Shown: positions 52,894 to 64,000 of the stretch, in pieces | Layout: each line of letters begins with the position of its first letter | Numbering within the stretch: position 1 is the first letter of the stretch | NCBI RefSeq assembly: GCF_020085105.1 | Contig: NC_058046.1 | Span: 18,120,175-18,184,174 of the forward strand | Length of the DNA stretch: 64,000 nt | Reading direction: 5' to 3' | From: Siniperca chuatsi | Lineage: Eukaryota; Chordata; Actinopteri; Centrarchiformes; Sinipercidae | Position numbers and translations under genes: made by a program | The notes under the pieces: model-generated | Seen by the model: the letters and a program-made list of their open reading frames with translations, nothing else | What the model was told of the DNA's origin: nothing | The model's database searches: none

Positions 52894-53335
52894 CACTCAA
52901 GTACTGTACTTCAGTACAAATTTGAGATACTTGCATCTGACTTGAGTATTTCCATTTAATACTTCTTCTCCACTACAATTCAAAGGGAAATGTACTTTTT
53001 ACTCCACTACATTTAAATGACAGCTGTAGTTACTAGTTACTTTACAGATTAAGATTTTATATACAAAACATATGATCAGTTTATAAAATATGATGCATTG
53101 TTATGGATTATACAAAATTTAAAAAATTATCTTTTTTTTTAAATCTATATAAATATACATATATTGTATAATAGTATAACAGGGGCCATTTTTCACTTTT
53201 CCTTTTGATACTTTAAGTACATTTTGCTAATAATACTTACGTACTTTTACTTAAGTAATATTTTCAATGTAGGATTTTTACTTGTGATGGAGTATTTTGT
53301 TTTACTTAAGTAAAGGATCTGAATATTTCTTTCTA
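52894..53335 (+). mobile_element. hAT-like non-autonomous element, degraded
   Basis: Sequence such as CTCAAGTACTGTACTTCAGT, TTTTTACTCCACTACATTTA and GTTACTAGTTACTTTACAGA belongs to the same family as 56137-56639. The terminal CCACCACTG end has been lost. Confidence 0.75.
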
Positions 53336-55202
53336 GACTTCAAAACCTTGAGTTTTCACTATTAGCCATCAGTTTGCATCAAGCTGAACAATGGAGAGGT
53401 TGAGCTGCAGCTGACGTTTTACGCACTCACAGAGTTTTGGTCAATATTGGTCAAGCAGAAATGCCCCTGCAGGTCCCATCATACCATTTTCTCTCCTACA
53501 TGGCAGACGACTTCTCCAGACAGACCGCTGGACTTCACAATCCTATTGTCCTGAAGGATCAGAAAACCATATCTCGAAGGTTTAGAGAGGTCAATGGTGT
53601 TGACCTCTGAGTGACCTGTGGCAACACCAAAGCCTCTGGTCTGAGGTGAGATCAGTCCTTTTCAGTGCCCTAAAGGGTAAAGATGGAGCAAAAGTCCTCT
53701 TCTTTTTCACAGCCGATTGAGTGTAAAAGAGCCTAATTTCCAAAAGAGCTCTCAGTAACTTTTTTATGTGTCAGTGCAGGCACATGGTGTCCCCTAAGGA
53801 TGGCACTCAGTCACCCCTAAGTCAAGTTGTCTAATTACTGTGCATTTAGTTTTAGCACTGACCTTTGAGGGGTTATCCAAGCTGACAAACATTTTATTTC
53901 TGGTGTGTAAGCGGGTATTGTGTAAAGAAAATTGTCAAATCAAGTGTAATGCAATGAAATATTTAAAGGTACAGTACATCAAAAATGGGACGGAATAAGA
54001 AACCACAATCACAAGAGGGACGTGATGATGTTATATATCCTTCTCATCTCTTAAGCAAGATATAAATAATATCTAAGTAAAAAAAATGTCCAATGTGGGG
54101 TGTGAAGCAACCTCACTGACCCAGCATTTTGGTACTGAAATGATGACGGGGCCCAGGCTTCGTTACGCTGCTCTGAAAAATTAGAATAATGGACTATGAA
54201 AGAAAGATCCAAAGAAAGGGACAGGGGAAGAAAGAAGGTCTTTGGGAAAAAGAGGAATTAGATAGGAAGAGAGGGAGAAATAAAGGGAGGGAAACAGTGA
54301 AATGGAGACAAAATAAGGAGGGGATGGGGGGGCAGTAGTGGTGTGATGTGAGTGTTATCATCAGTTCTCTTTCTCAGCATGGAATCTATAATGGGAAAAT
54401 CAACCTCTCTGACTCCTGTGTAATTGGATTTGCCGGGTCTCGTGCTGAATCAGAGCCCAGTGGGTAGCACAAAGCTTGTTAAGATTGGACAAGCATTGCT
54501 GGGCCGCTGGGCCAGGGGAGAGGTGGGGCGACGGCAGAGGTAACCTTGACAACTTTTCTGGAGTGGAGAGTGAATAATTCAAATACGTTGAACACTCAAC
54601 TGGTCACCCATCATAGACAGTTGACTGAAAGCTTTCCAAACATTAATCAATCCATTAAGGGGGTGAAACCTGATCTTTTCTCACATTTAGGTCACGAGAG
54701 CAAAGAAAATGGACACCTGCGTTACCTTGGAGGGTGTGTGTTTTCTAATGGCGGTTACCAGGTTACAGAAGTAAATGCATTTTTACTCCCCAGAGTCTCT
54801 CTCTAAAAGGTGCAACTACTTTAAGGTCATTTTTGTACACAAAAGAAAATGGAATGGTTCTTTAGAAAATATTTGCAAGAAAATAGAATTCCTGTACCAA
54901 ATCCAACTTCTAATTTAATAGTGGTATATCAACTTATATCTTATTGTTAGTAGATATGAACAGCCTTAAAACAAAGTCCAGGCTCAACACTTTCAGCAAG
55001 TGAGTCAGCAAGTGATTAAGCATCCAGTTGAAAGCAATAATTTGTCTCGATAACTATTGGAATGCCAGTTGTTTTATCACCAAATACCTACTAAACTAAT
55101 GACATTTTAGGTTTGGTGCGAGCTATCAAATGTTAGCATGCTAACACACTAAGCTAAGATGGTGAACATTATACCTGCTAAACATCTGTCATATGATGTG
55201 TG

Positions 55203-55830
55203 TAGTGGTATGTGGACCCGAATGCAGATGACCAGGAACCGTAATGAGGTGAAGTTGCCTGATGGCTACAATGTTTATTGAGGATGATGTGGTTTACAGG
55301 CAGGTACAGGCAGGAAACTGGTAGGCAGAGAGGTAATGAACAGGCAACCCGGAAAATGGGTTACCAGCTGGCAGTGGTGGAAACAGGGAAGTGAGTCCAA
55401 TGTGGCAACAGTCCAATAGGGAGCAGGCAAAGTACAAAATCCAGGATACATCCAAGGTCTAAGGGAGACAAAGAATCCAAAGCAGAACTCACGGAAGAAT
55501 ATCAGGGAACTGGGCAGAAGAACCAGGTACAACCAAAGTGCACCAAGCGGCAACACACACAAAGGTCAGGAACACTCACAAAACAGGGACAAAACTCAAG
55601 GCCAGAACCACACCATGTAGTAACAACAATGACCCAACACTGAACAAAGCCAGAGACCCGGACTAAATACCCTAGGGGAGGTGAAACAACGAGACACAGG
55701 TGGAAACAATCAAGGAAGGGCCAACAATCAAAACTGGAGGGAAAGCAAACAAAGACAGGAAGTACAACCACAAGACACACAAGGAGAGGGACACCCTACA
55801 AAATAAAACAGGAAATGAAAAATCCTCAAA
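55203..55830. repeat. Probable retroelement-derived repeat
   Basis: An A-rich, purine-biased stretch with recurring units such as GGGAGCAGGCAAAGTACAAA, GAGACACAGGTGGAAACAAT and AATAAAACAGGAAATG, similar in style to retroelement untranslated regions that are abundant in fish. I saw no target duplication or reverse-transcriptase frame; the long minus-strand frames within it look non-coding. Confidence 0.45.
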
Positions 55831-56136
55831 CTATAACAACATCAGCATGTTAGCATTGCCATTGTGAGCAAGCTGACGTTAGCATTAATCTCAAAGCACA
55901 GCTAGCGTGACTGAAGACTCTTTCAGTCTTTTTACTATTGTCAGTTTGAGTGGCCTTGCCAAAACTATTTTACTTTTCTGTCATTTGCAAAGATTTTAGA
56001 GAGATTAATAATTTTGATATGATGATGTACAGTGCTTGATGTGAGCTTGTTTTACTTGTATTACATGTTTTGTGTTCAAGTCTGTCTGTGTTCTGTGTTT
56101 CACCTGGCTGCAAGGCATATTTTCACTTGTGTACAA

Positions 56137-56639
56137 CTGTGGAGAAAAGTAACTAAGTACTGTACTTAAGTACAATTTTGAGGTACTTGTACTTTACTTG
56201 AGTATATCCATTTTATGCTACTTTGTACTTCTACTCCACTACATTTATTTGATAAATTTAGTTACTAGTTACTTTGCAGATTCAGATAATTAATACAAAA
56301 TATAATCAACCTATAAATTATGATGTATTATTATGGATTAAGATACCCAACAGTATATAAAGTAGTTGAAATTAGCTCCCCCTTTACGAGCTGCAACATT
56401 AAAGTGATGAAGACATTAATGCATCACTAATTATAATCCAATAATACAACATACATTATTCTGAAATCAGCCATTTTGCATAATGAGTGCTTTTACTCTT
56501 GGTACTATGAGTATATTATGATGCTGATACTTTTGTAAAGTAAATTTTGAATGCAGGACTTTTACTTGTAGCATTTCCCATTTCTACTCTGTGGCTACTT
56601 TTACTCAAGCAAAAGATCCGGGTACTTCTTCCACCACTG
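56137..56639 (+). mobile_element. hAT-like non-autonomous element with 8-bp duplication
   Basis: It starts CTGTGGAGAAAAGTAACTAA and ends CTTCTTCCACCACTG, imperfect inverse copies. The flanks are a perfect 8-bp repeat GTGTACAA (56129-56136 and 56640-56647), as expected for hAT. It is the best-preserved of three copies of this family in the window. Confidence 0.85.
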
Positions 56640-57804
56640 GTGTACAATGAAGTTAAAGTTGAAGTAGAAGGCCGGTTATAGACTTAAGGGGCACCCTGGT
56701 GGTCTCTGTTTCAAGTCTGTTCAGGGACTTTTGTTGCCCTTTTTCATTCCCCATCCCTCTGTTCCTTCAATTCCTGTCATCTCTACACTGTCAACTATCT
56801 AATACAAGCATAAAATGCCCCCAGAATACTCACTTCTGATATTTGAATGCTATCATAGGAACTTCAAGTAAAGGTTATCTGATAATTGTTTTCACCCAAG
56901 CAAAAAATTAGGTAATTGCATTTAGGCATCAACCCAGCAGCATTTTACAGAAGCCTTAAGCACTGGCAGCTCAGACTGCCTCTCAAAACAATGGTGCTCC
57001 CCTGACCAGCATTGTTACACTGAGTAATAAAGCGGTTGGTGATTAGCCTGTAATGTATCCATCTAATCAAAGATCAGTAACCAGACCTAGACTGTGCTAG
57101 CAGGGAGAAGGAGACTGGGGGCTTTTTGCTGTTGGTAGTGATGTAATGGAGAGAGAGAGAAGGGGTTGGTTGGATTGGTGTGGTTTGGATCTTGTTTCTG
57201 TATCGTTATGTTACACTCAGTAGAGCAGTAGATACCCAGGTAAGCACTGAATAAGATCTCTCTGTCCCTCCACCTCCCACGGCATGAATGATTAAGCACC
57301 CGGCCCACAGTACCCTGAGCCTGAATGATGATGATGTGGAGGAGCATATTTGCACACAGGCCTCTATGCAGCATCACCAACACTAGTACGATCACATACT
57401 GGATGAATGAGCTACTAGACAAACCAGGGGAGAGGACTTTTGCCAACTGTCAACAGTTCAGTGTTTACAGGTTTACTGATTATCTCCATGCAAGCAGACA
57501 CAGGAGGACATGCTATTTTTGTCTAACTTCTCTGGAGAGAAGGGATTTTTCCCCAATTTGGATCCTCACTGAGATTCTGACAGCAGAATAATACAACTTC
57601 AGAAATGCAGGTTTGAGTTTTCTTTTGCACTGTAAAAAATTGTAATGTGTTCTTTTTGTCACCTATATACGATATAGTTTAGACTATACTGTGGGTGCTG
57701 TCAAAGAGTTTCAAAGTTGGTACAGGAAGCTTGATAGTCCCATTGTCCCAAGGCTATGGGCTTGGGACAATGAATAAGATGACTGATCATCACCTCAGTT
57801 TTTT

Positions 57805-58240
57805 TTGGACATTTTGGGAAATATGCTTTCTGGCGGAGAGATAGATAAAAAGATGGATACCACTGTCATACCCAGTTAAACATGAAACTACAGCCAGTAG
57901 CTGGTTAGCTTAGCTTAGCACAAAGACTGGAAACAGAGGGAAACAGCTAGCCTGGATCAGTTTGAAGGTAACAAAATCTGCCTACCAGCTCCTCTAACGC
58001 TCACTAATTAACATGTTTTATTTTGTTTGTTTAATCTGTACAAAAACTAAAGTGTAAAACAATGACAATATGCTAGCTGATTTTACAATTTCCAATCTTT
58101 TGCTAAGCTTAGATAACCGGCTGCTGACTGTAGCTTCACATTTAATGTACAGATATGAGAATGGTATCCATCTTCTCATTTAATTTTCTGCCAGAAAGTG
58201 AATAAGTGTATTTCCCAAAATGTTGAACTATTGCTTCAAG
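57805..58240. mobile_element. Fold-back MITE with long inverted repeats
   Basis: The left arm (ACATTTTGGGAAATATGC, CTTTCTGGCGGAGAGATAGA, GATGGATACCACTGTCAT) and the right arm read in reverse (ACATTTTGGGAAATACACTT, CTTTCTGGCAGAAAATTAAA, GATGGATACCATTCTCAT) match over about 150 bp. The centre includes GCTTAGCTTAGCACAAAGAC, common in percomorph repeats. Exact edges are unclear. Confidence 0.75.
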
Positions 58241-60773
58241 ATGCTTTTGGGAAACAGAGCCCTGGTCAGTATAACCTCAGCTGAACCAAAACTAAAAACA
58301 GCGTTGGAGTCTCTCCTTTAGCTGTTGTGACTTCCAAGGACCTTTCGAGTTAAGTGGAGATATTACCAACACATGAGATAATCAGACAGAAGCCTCTTGA
58401 AGAGGAAGATAAACTTTCCTGTTACTTGGTTGGTGAATTGCTGCCTCTTAGCAGCTAACCTCCCTCCCTCCCGCCCTAAAGCTACCTCTGCTTCTCACAC
58501 AGATGAGGTCAGTCTGTCTCAGGCAACACTGACACTCAAGACCAAGATGAGGGACCATCTCTTAATTAAAATACAATTGGTTGCGCTCTTGAGGTAGCAA
58601 GGCAATTCACCTGATCTGACAATGACTTAGTGGACTCATTACATAATCATTCTTTCCGCTGTGCATCAGAATGGGCTGTCGATTGTTAAATTATAACTAG
58701 AATTACAATCCAGTCCATCTGGTTTCTATTATATAAAGCTACAAATAACACATGCATGAGGAGAACGTTTTTCTATAGCCAGGTGCTTTCTTCAACTCAG
58801 GCTTTCTTGTCCTCCTGGACTGAGAACGCCCATTCAGTGTTCAGCCTTTCTAGCGCAGTGTCTTTAGAAACACTTTTGCATGCTGCAGACAGCTTTCTTA
58901 AAAAAGAAATACCTGCACCAAAGGAAACCTGAATGGAAAACAACAAACCTTTAGAGTTTGTCAATGCACTGAATGAAAACCTAAAACATTAGCATTTTTA
59001 TCACCACTGAATTCATTAATCCTCTTCTTGACAGGAGCTTATCTGTTCATGTTATTACTTGTAATACTGTATGGCAGATCCCTAAGTCACGCTGTCCCAG
59101 CATATTGTCTGCTTGTGCTGCCCTGAGAGAAGTTTGTTCCCATGAAGAAAGGGGGTGTCACAGATACCCCACACCAGCACCACTACCATCACACTGCCAG
59201 ATTGATTCTGACGTCCAAAAAAGGGTTCCTTCAATGATATTGTTCACCTGTCTCATTGGCTTAAAGTGGTTGGCTGGGAGGGAGGAGGGGGGTGGCTATG
59301 GGAAGGGGGTCGGTGAGGGTTATTGGTGGGGACACGGGGTGAGGGGTATTGTTGAGGAGAGGGGTGAGAGCATTGGGGGTGCGGGGCTGACAGGTGGAAA
59401 AAAACACTCTCATCTGACTAGCCTCCTCTATCCTTCCATGGGGCCCCGTGTGAGCAAAGTAATGAAGTCCAAATTACAGCACAGGATTGCTAAGAACAAG
59501 CCTCTATTGTTCGCCCTCGGGGCACACTAAATGAGTGTCACAGCAAGCAGCGGGGCACAGACCGTTACTGCACTATTTAGTCTGTCCTGTTGTCTCAAGA
59601 CGGCCCCGTTTCAGAGGTTCTCAGATCAGACAAATACTGCTCCCCTCCTCCCCCCTCCTTCGCCTTCACCCTTCCTCTGTACAGCCAACCCCTCCCCAAC
59701 TCCTCACCCCGAAATAGGCCAAATCTCCTCTATTGTGTTTCGACTGCCTAGTGTGAAATTCACTGTGACGTTAAATGTTTTCTAATGAATAATTACTGAA
59801 TGGATATGCAGGGGGAATTTGTGTAATGGATTGTAGACTGCATTTTAAAGACGTCTTTTTTGTCTCTACTCCGTGGTATTTACAGGACAAAAACACTTGG
59901 CCTTTCTCAGAAAAAATGAGGGCCATAGGCAGAGGATAGAGGTAGAGGAGGAGGGGGGTGCGGAGGGCTTTGTGTCAATTAGATCCAATGGATTATCTTT
60001 TTTAATGTTTTTACAGAGAGAGTTGAGAATCAAAGGACTTCTGCTTCCAAAGGAGGGAGAGAAAAAATACAAAACCAACAAAAGCTGTGAAAACCTTTGG
60101 TCTAAGTGTTGGTGCTGAGAATGCAAAACAGATTGGTGGAATTTTTCCCACTATGCCTCTCAAATGTGCCGCTGTTTTGGGCTCCCCGAGTCCATTTGCA
60201 CAGTGTGTTGTGTTTGGTTGGTGCGTCAGCTCTAGTGAACTACGGGCTGCCAGCCAAGGTCCCTGTGTGCTGTGTAGCGATCATTAGCTTCTGTCTGTTC
60301 GTCTGCACAATCACAGAGCTTTGCTTCAAAGACACATAGGACCTCTAGACCTCTTATTTCAATAGAACTAACAGGGACCATGTTTGTGCTTTTTTCTGGT
60401 GCTTTTTTCATCTCCGTCCTCCCCCATGGAGCCATTTATTTAAACATTCATTCATCCAGCTGCATTTGTCAGAATACATGGCTGAGAATTTTGAATATCA
60501 TTCTTGATGCATGCAAAATGTGTCACACTTGTTTTTGTTACTTTGGGAGAGATTGCTTCCTCTAAAGTTTTGAATTAATCTAACTATTAAAGATACTGAT
60601 TTATAAAGGTGTTAACCCTAACAAACTCAAATGTATGACGTATCATAAAGTCTTGAATGTGTAATATGTTTTAGAAATCAAGAAATCTTCAGATTATGAT
60701 GCTAAACACCAGGAATGTGGACTTTTGTGTTGTGCATTTGGCTGCCTTATGGTTGATACAACTTGTTGCACAG
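58241..60773. other. Intergenic DNA upstream of myo1h
   Basis: No coding exon is supported. A frame at 59105-59530 is the longest (141 codons) but runs through a G-rich low-complexity patch at 59275-59400 and has no recognisable domain. Alternating composition near 59430-59580 and 59810-60120 might reflect conserved non-coding DNA, which only an alignment could show. Confidence 0.5.
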
Positions 60774-60785
60774 GGTCAGCTGGAC

Positions 60786-63700
60786 ATGGAGGGCGCCCTG
60801 ACTGCCAGGGACCGGGTTGGAATCCAGGATTTTGTCCTTCTCGATGAAACCACAGAGGCGGCTTTCCTCAGCAACCTCAAGAAACGCTTCAGCAAAGATC
60901 TCATCTATGTGAGTCTGGGAGAGGACTTTTTAAACCCTGCTGTCAGCAAATGTATGTGCATCTTAACAAGTGATATGATTGTTTCATTCTTTTAGACCTA
61001 CATTGGCACGTTGCTAGTGTCTGTCAATCCCTACAAAGAGCTGGACATCTACAATAAGAAACAGATGGATCTCTACATGGGTGTCAACTTTTTTGAGCTT
61101 CCACCACACATGTGAGTGTATAATCTGTATGAAAACTATGAATATTTGTACATGTGTATGTCTGTGAGCATGTACACACCTGACTTAAGCTCTTGATAGT
61201 AACTTGAAGTAACTGTTAGTCAAGTGTTCTTAGGTTCACCTGTGAAATATTATGATTGCTCTGCATCCCTACAGCTACGCCCTGGCAGACAACGCCTACC
61301 AAACCATGCTGACAGAGTTCAACAATCACTTCATCCTCATCTCTGGTGAGAGTGGAGCAGGGAAGACGGAGGCCTCCAAGAAGATTCTGCAGTATTACGC
61401 TGTCAGCTGTCCAAGCACCACTCTACTAAACACCGTCAGGGACAAAATGCTCATGTCCAACCCTGTCCTCGAGGTCTGATGGTTACTTAGGTTATATCAT
61501 TGGAATGATATATCAAAAAGCAAGTCATGGTAACATTAATTATTCTGTGTGGTACGGTGTTTTCCCACAGGCTTTCGGCAATGCCAAAACACTGAAAAAT
61601 GACAACTCAAGTCGGTTTGGGAAGTACATGGACATTCAGTTTGACAGCCAGGTAAGAATCAAGGGACAGATTCACAGAGGGGCTTCTAAGAAATATATTA
61701 ATCAAGTATAATTAAGACAGAAAAAAACAGGAAGTTTATTAGAAGTCCTTTTAGTGTAGTTCTCCTGTTTTAAAATCTTAGCATTAGTCTCATCTAAACT
61801 GCACTTAGGTTCTTACAAATGTGCCTAGAAACTATAATCTAGCCTCCTCAGCTGCAACCCATCATCCAAACATTAGGGGGAAAAATACTCAAGGTGGGTT
61901 TACAGTATATATGGTAACTTGGGGGTGGTTGAAATATATGAAATAAAAGTTTAACAATAAAATGTTTAGTGACTCAATTTAAAGGTAAAAATGAAGCCAA
62001 AAAAGGACTAAAATGGCAGATTTTAGAACTTTGCTCAAGCATTCATTTCTTCATCTAAATCTTTCTTCATTCAGTTCAGCAAAATACTTGATAAATATTA
62101 ACATTCCTTTCATAGGACTGAAAAAATAGCTTTCAAGAAGAAGATATTTTATTCTAAGAAGATTTTTTAAAATCTGTCCACTGGACCATAGGCATACCAT
62201 GTTTTTTCTGCAAGTTGTAGAGCTGCTCTCTTTAGGATCATGATGCCCATAGGGGGATGCTGTCGGAGGCCATATCCTGAACTACCTGCTGGAGAAGTCG
62301 AGGGTCGTGCATCAGAATCACGGGGAGAGAAACTTCCACATCTTCTACCAGCTAGTGGAGGGAGGAGAGGAGGGCCTGCTGCACCAGCTGGGCCTGGAGA
62401 GAGACTGTCAGCATTACAACTATCTAACCCAGGTATGTATAATCCTGTTTTAATAAAAGAGATTTATGAGACAATAATAGACTTTGACAACCTGTTGCTA
62501 TGTTTGCTTAACAGGGAGAGTGTGCCATTGTGTCTTCAATTAATGACAGAAATGACTGGAAGACAGTCAAAAATGCACTGCAAATCATCAACATTGATGA
62601 CATTAACACTAATGTAAGTTGAATGCTGTTACTGATGCTCTGTTTTAAACCATTCACTCATTCTCACTAGTTTTGCACTGCCTTATAAATGTTTATTCTG
62701 TGCAGCACTTGTTTGGGATCGTAGCAAGCGTTCTCCACTTGGGGAATGTTCAGTTTGACTCCAACAGTAAAGGCCATGCCCTCCTGAACAACAATGCAGA
62801 GCTGCGCTGGGTCTCAAATGTAAGAAAAAAGAAATAAAAAGTCTTTAGGTATCCAGGATTATTACAAAAAGTCAAAGAATAAACTCACTTAATGCTATTT
62901 TCCCCTGCAGCTACTAGGAGTCGATGCTCAGAGTCTCCAAGAGGGACTGACATACAGGAAGATTGAAGCCAAAACAGATCAAGTACACACATGTTAAACT
63001 CTCCTATCCTCCCGATAAGGTTGTGTTTCTATTTAAAACTGTCCACGTAGTGTTTGAAATTTAGCTCTGATTTTGTCTCGCTGTAAAGGTCCTCAGCCCA
63101 TTCACGATCGATCATGCCACCTATGCCAGAGATGCCCTGGCCAAAGCCATCTATGGACAGACCTTCACCTGGCTGGTCAACAGGATAAACGAGTCCATGG
63201 AGAACAAGGTGAGGAGAAGAGTGTGTGATGAATGACCAATCTTAGGCAGTGAGGATGAGTATTTACTGGCTTTATACTTTGAACCTTTTTTTTTTTGCCA
63301 GGACGCTTCAAGGAAGACTGTTATAGGGCTTTTGGACATATATGGATTTGAGGTTTTCTATGTAAACAGGTAGGCTGAAATCTTTCCCATTCTTACATTG
63401 TGGCATTTTTTTTTATGTCTGATACCCTGATGAAGGCTGTTTTACAGCCTTTTTAAACCAACAACAGCTGAAATTTGCTGTTGACATGACCCATTTCCTC
63501 AGTTTTGAGCAGTTCTGTATAAACTACTGCAACGAGAAACTGCAGCAGCTTTTTATCCAGTTGACACTGAAGGCTGAGCAGGAAGAATATGAAGCAGAGG
63601 ATATTGAGGTAATCTTGTAAACCTGACACAAAAACTTATAATACTGAATGAATGTCATATCAATGTCACATTCATTGATAATGACTCAGTGACTATGACA

Positions 63701-64000
63701 GAGTATGTTTACATTGACTGGTGTTGAAAAGAGCTCCACTCACAATCTAATTTTTCCCTAGTGGGAGCCAGTTCAATTTTTCAACAACAAGATCATCTGT
63801 GACCTGGTTGAGGAGAAACACAGAGGAATCATATCAATACTGGTGTGTATTAACTGGAATAGAACTTTACTGCAATATAATACACTGAAGCTGAAGTATT
63901 ATCATGCGTTAATGACGGTCCTGCAGGATGAGGAGTGTCTCAGGCCAGGAGATGCCACAGATCTCACCTTCCTGGAGAGACTGGAAGAAAAGATGGGAAA
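60786..64000 (+). CDS. myo1h: Unconventional myosin-Ih, motor domain (5' partial, runs off window)
   Basis: A class I single-headed, membrane-linked actin motor. Exons: 60786-60908, 60996-61111, 61275-61473, 61571-61651, 62253-62432, 62515-62613, 62706-62819, 62911-62982, 63089-63208, 63302-63369, 63503-63608, 63762-63842, 63927-64000 (cut by the window end; about 477 codons visible). The P-loop is [13 protein letters not shown] (from G104), switch I is [12 protein letters not shown] (from N156), and switch II is [10 protein letters not shown] (D380). The start [12 protein letters not shown] is shared by MYO1C and MYO1[21 protein letters not shown] and the short loop [14 protein letters not shown] favour MYO1H, as does its place beside foxn4. 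An acceptor at 60773 implies an upstream untranslated exon. IQ motifs and the tail are beyond the window. Confidence 0.94.

Noticed and set aside
55275..55780. Minus-strand frames rich in C, F, L and P as secreted or membrane proteins
   Set aside because: They are the complement of a purine-rich interspersed repeat; the composition explains the apparent hydrophobic frames.
59105..59530. 141-codon open frame upstream of myo1h as a new gene
   Set aside because: It crosses a G-rich low-complexity patch, has no domain, no splice context and no repeat of its composition elsewhere.
60786..64000. Calling this gene myo1c
   Set aside because: The shared N terminus fits both, but [10 protein letters not shown] and [10 protein letters not shown] match MYO1H better than MYO1C, and foxn4 is the neighbour.

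Overview
The window looks like nuclear DNA of a teleost fish, probably a percomorph. It carries short intron-rich vertebrate genes with GT-AG junctions, and its introns and spacers are scattered with fish-type DNA transposons: Tc1/mariner with long inverted ends, hAT-like elements with 8-bp target duplications, and a TTAA-flanked element. No bacterial-style operon, CRISPR array or rRNA gene is visible. All gene calls come from reading exon translations and splice junctions by eye against remembered vertebrate families; no search was run. Residue numbers are counts along my own exon models.

Layout. (1) 1053-17395, minus strand: pole, the catalytic subunit of DNA polymerase epsilon, complete in 48 coding exons (2291 codons plus stop, frame closed at every junction). 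All exonuclease and polymerase catalytic motifs, the four iron-sulfur cysteines and both C-terminal cysteine modules are present. (2) 17396-20812: a promoter interval between pole and acacb, which diverge head to head. It holds an E2F-type site upstream of pole, a nested pair of transposons, and a probable non-coding first exon of acacb. (3) 20813-39943, plus strand: acacb, acetyl-CoA carboxylase 2, complete in 52 constitutive coding exons (2421 codons plus stop) plus one 24-nt optional micro-exon. (4) 41749-47136, minus strand: foxn4, a forkhead transcription factor, complete in 9 coding exons (515 codons plus stop). It converges on acacb, and the nearest poly(A) signals of the two genes lie about 40 bp apart. 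(5) 47158-60773: about 13.6 kb without a recognisable gene, rich in transposon remnants and possibly regulatory DNA for foxn4. (6) 60786-64000, plus strand: the 5' part of myo1h, a class I myosin; 13 exons of the motor domain are visible and the gene runs off the window.

The genes do not form one pathway. pole makes the leading strand in S phase. acacb makes malonyl-CoA at the mitochondrial surface and so limits fatty-acid oxidation. foxn4 directs neural and retinal progenitor fate. myo1h is a membrane-linked actin motor. The order acacb-foxn4-myo1h matches the human 12q24 neighbourhood as I remember it; pole lies elsewhere on that human chromosome arm, so its position beside acacb is a lineage difference.

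The most interesting observations are the micro-exon in acacb that resembles the optional insert of the paralogue ACC1, two GC-AG introns forced by reading frame (one in pole, one in acacb), a Tc1-like copy whose two ends look like different families, and a nested transposon insertion in the pole-acacb promoter interval. I did not find a wholly new biological system.
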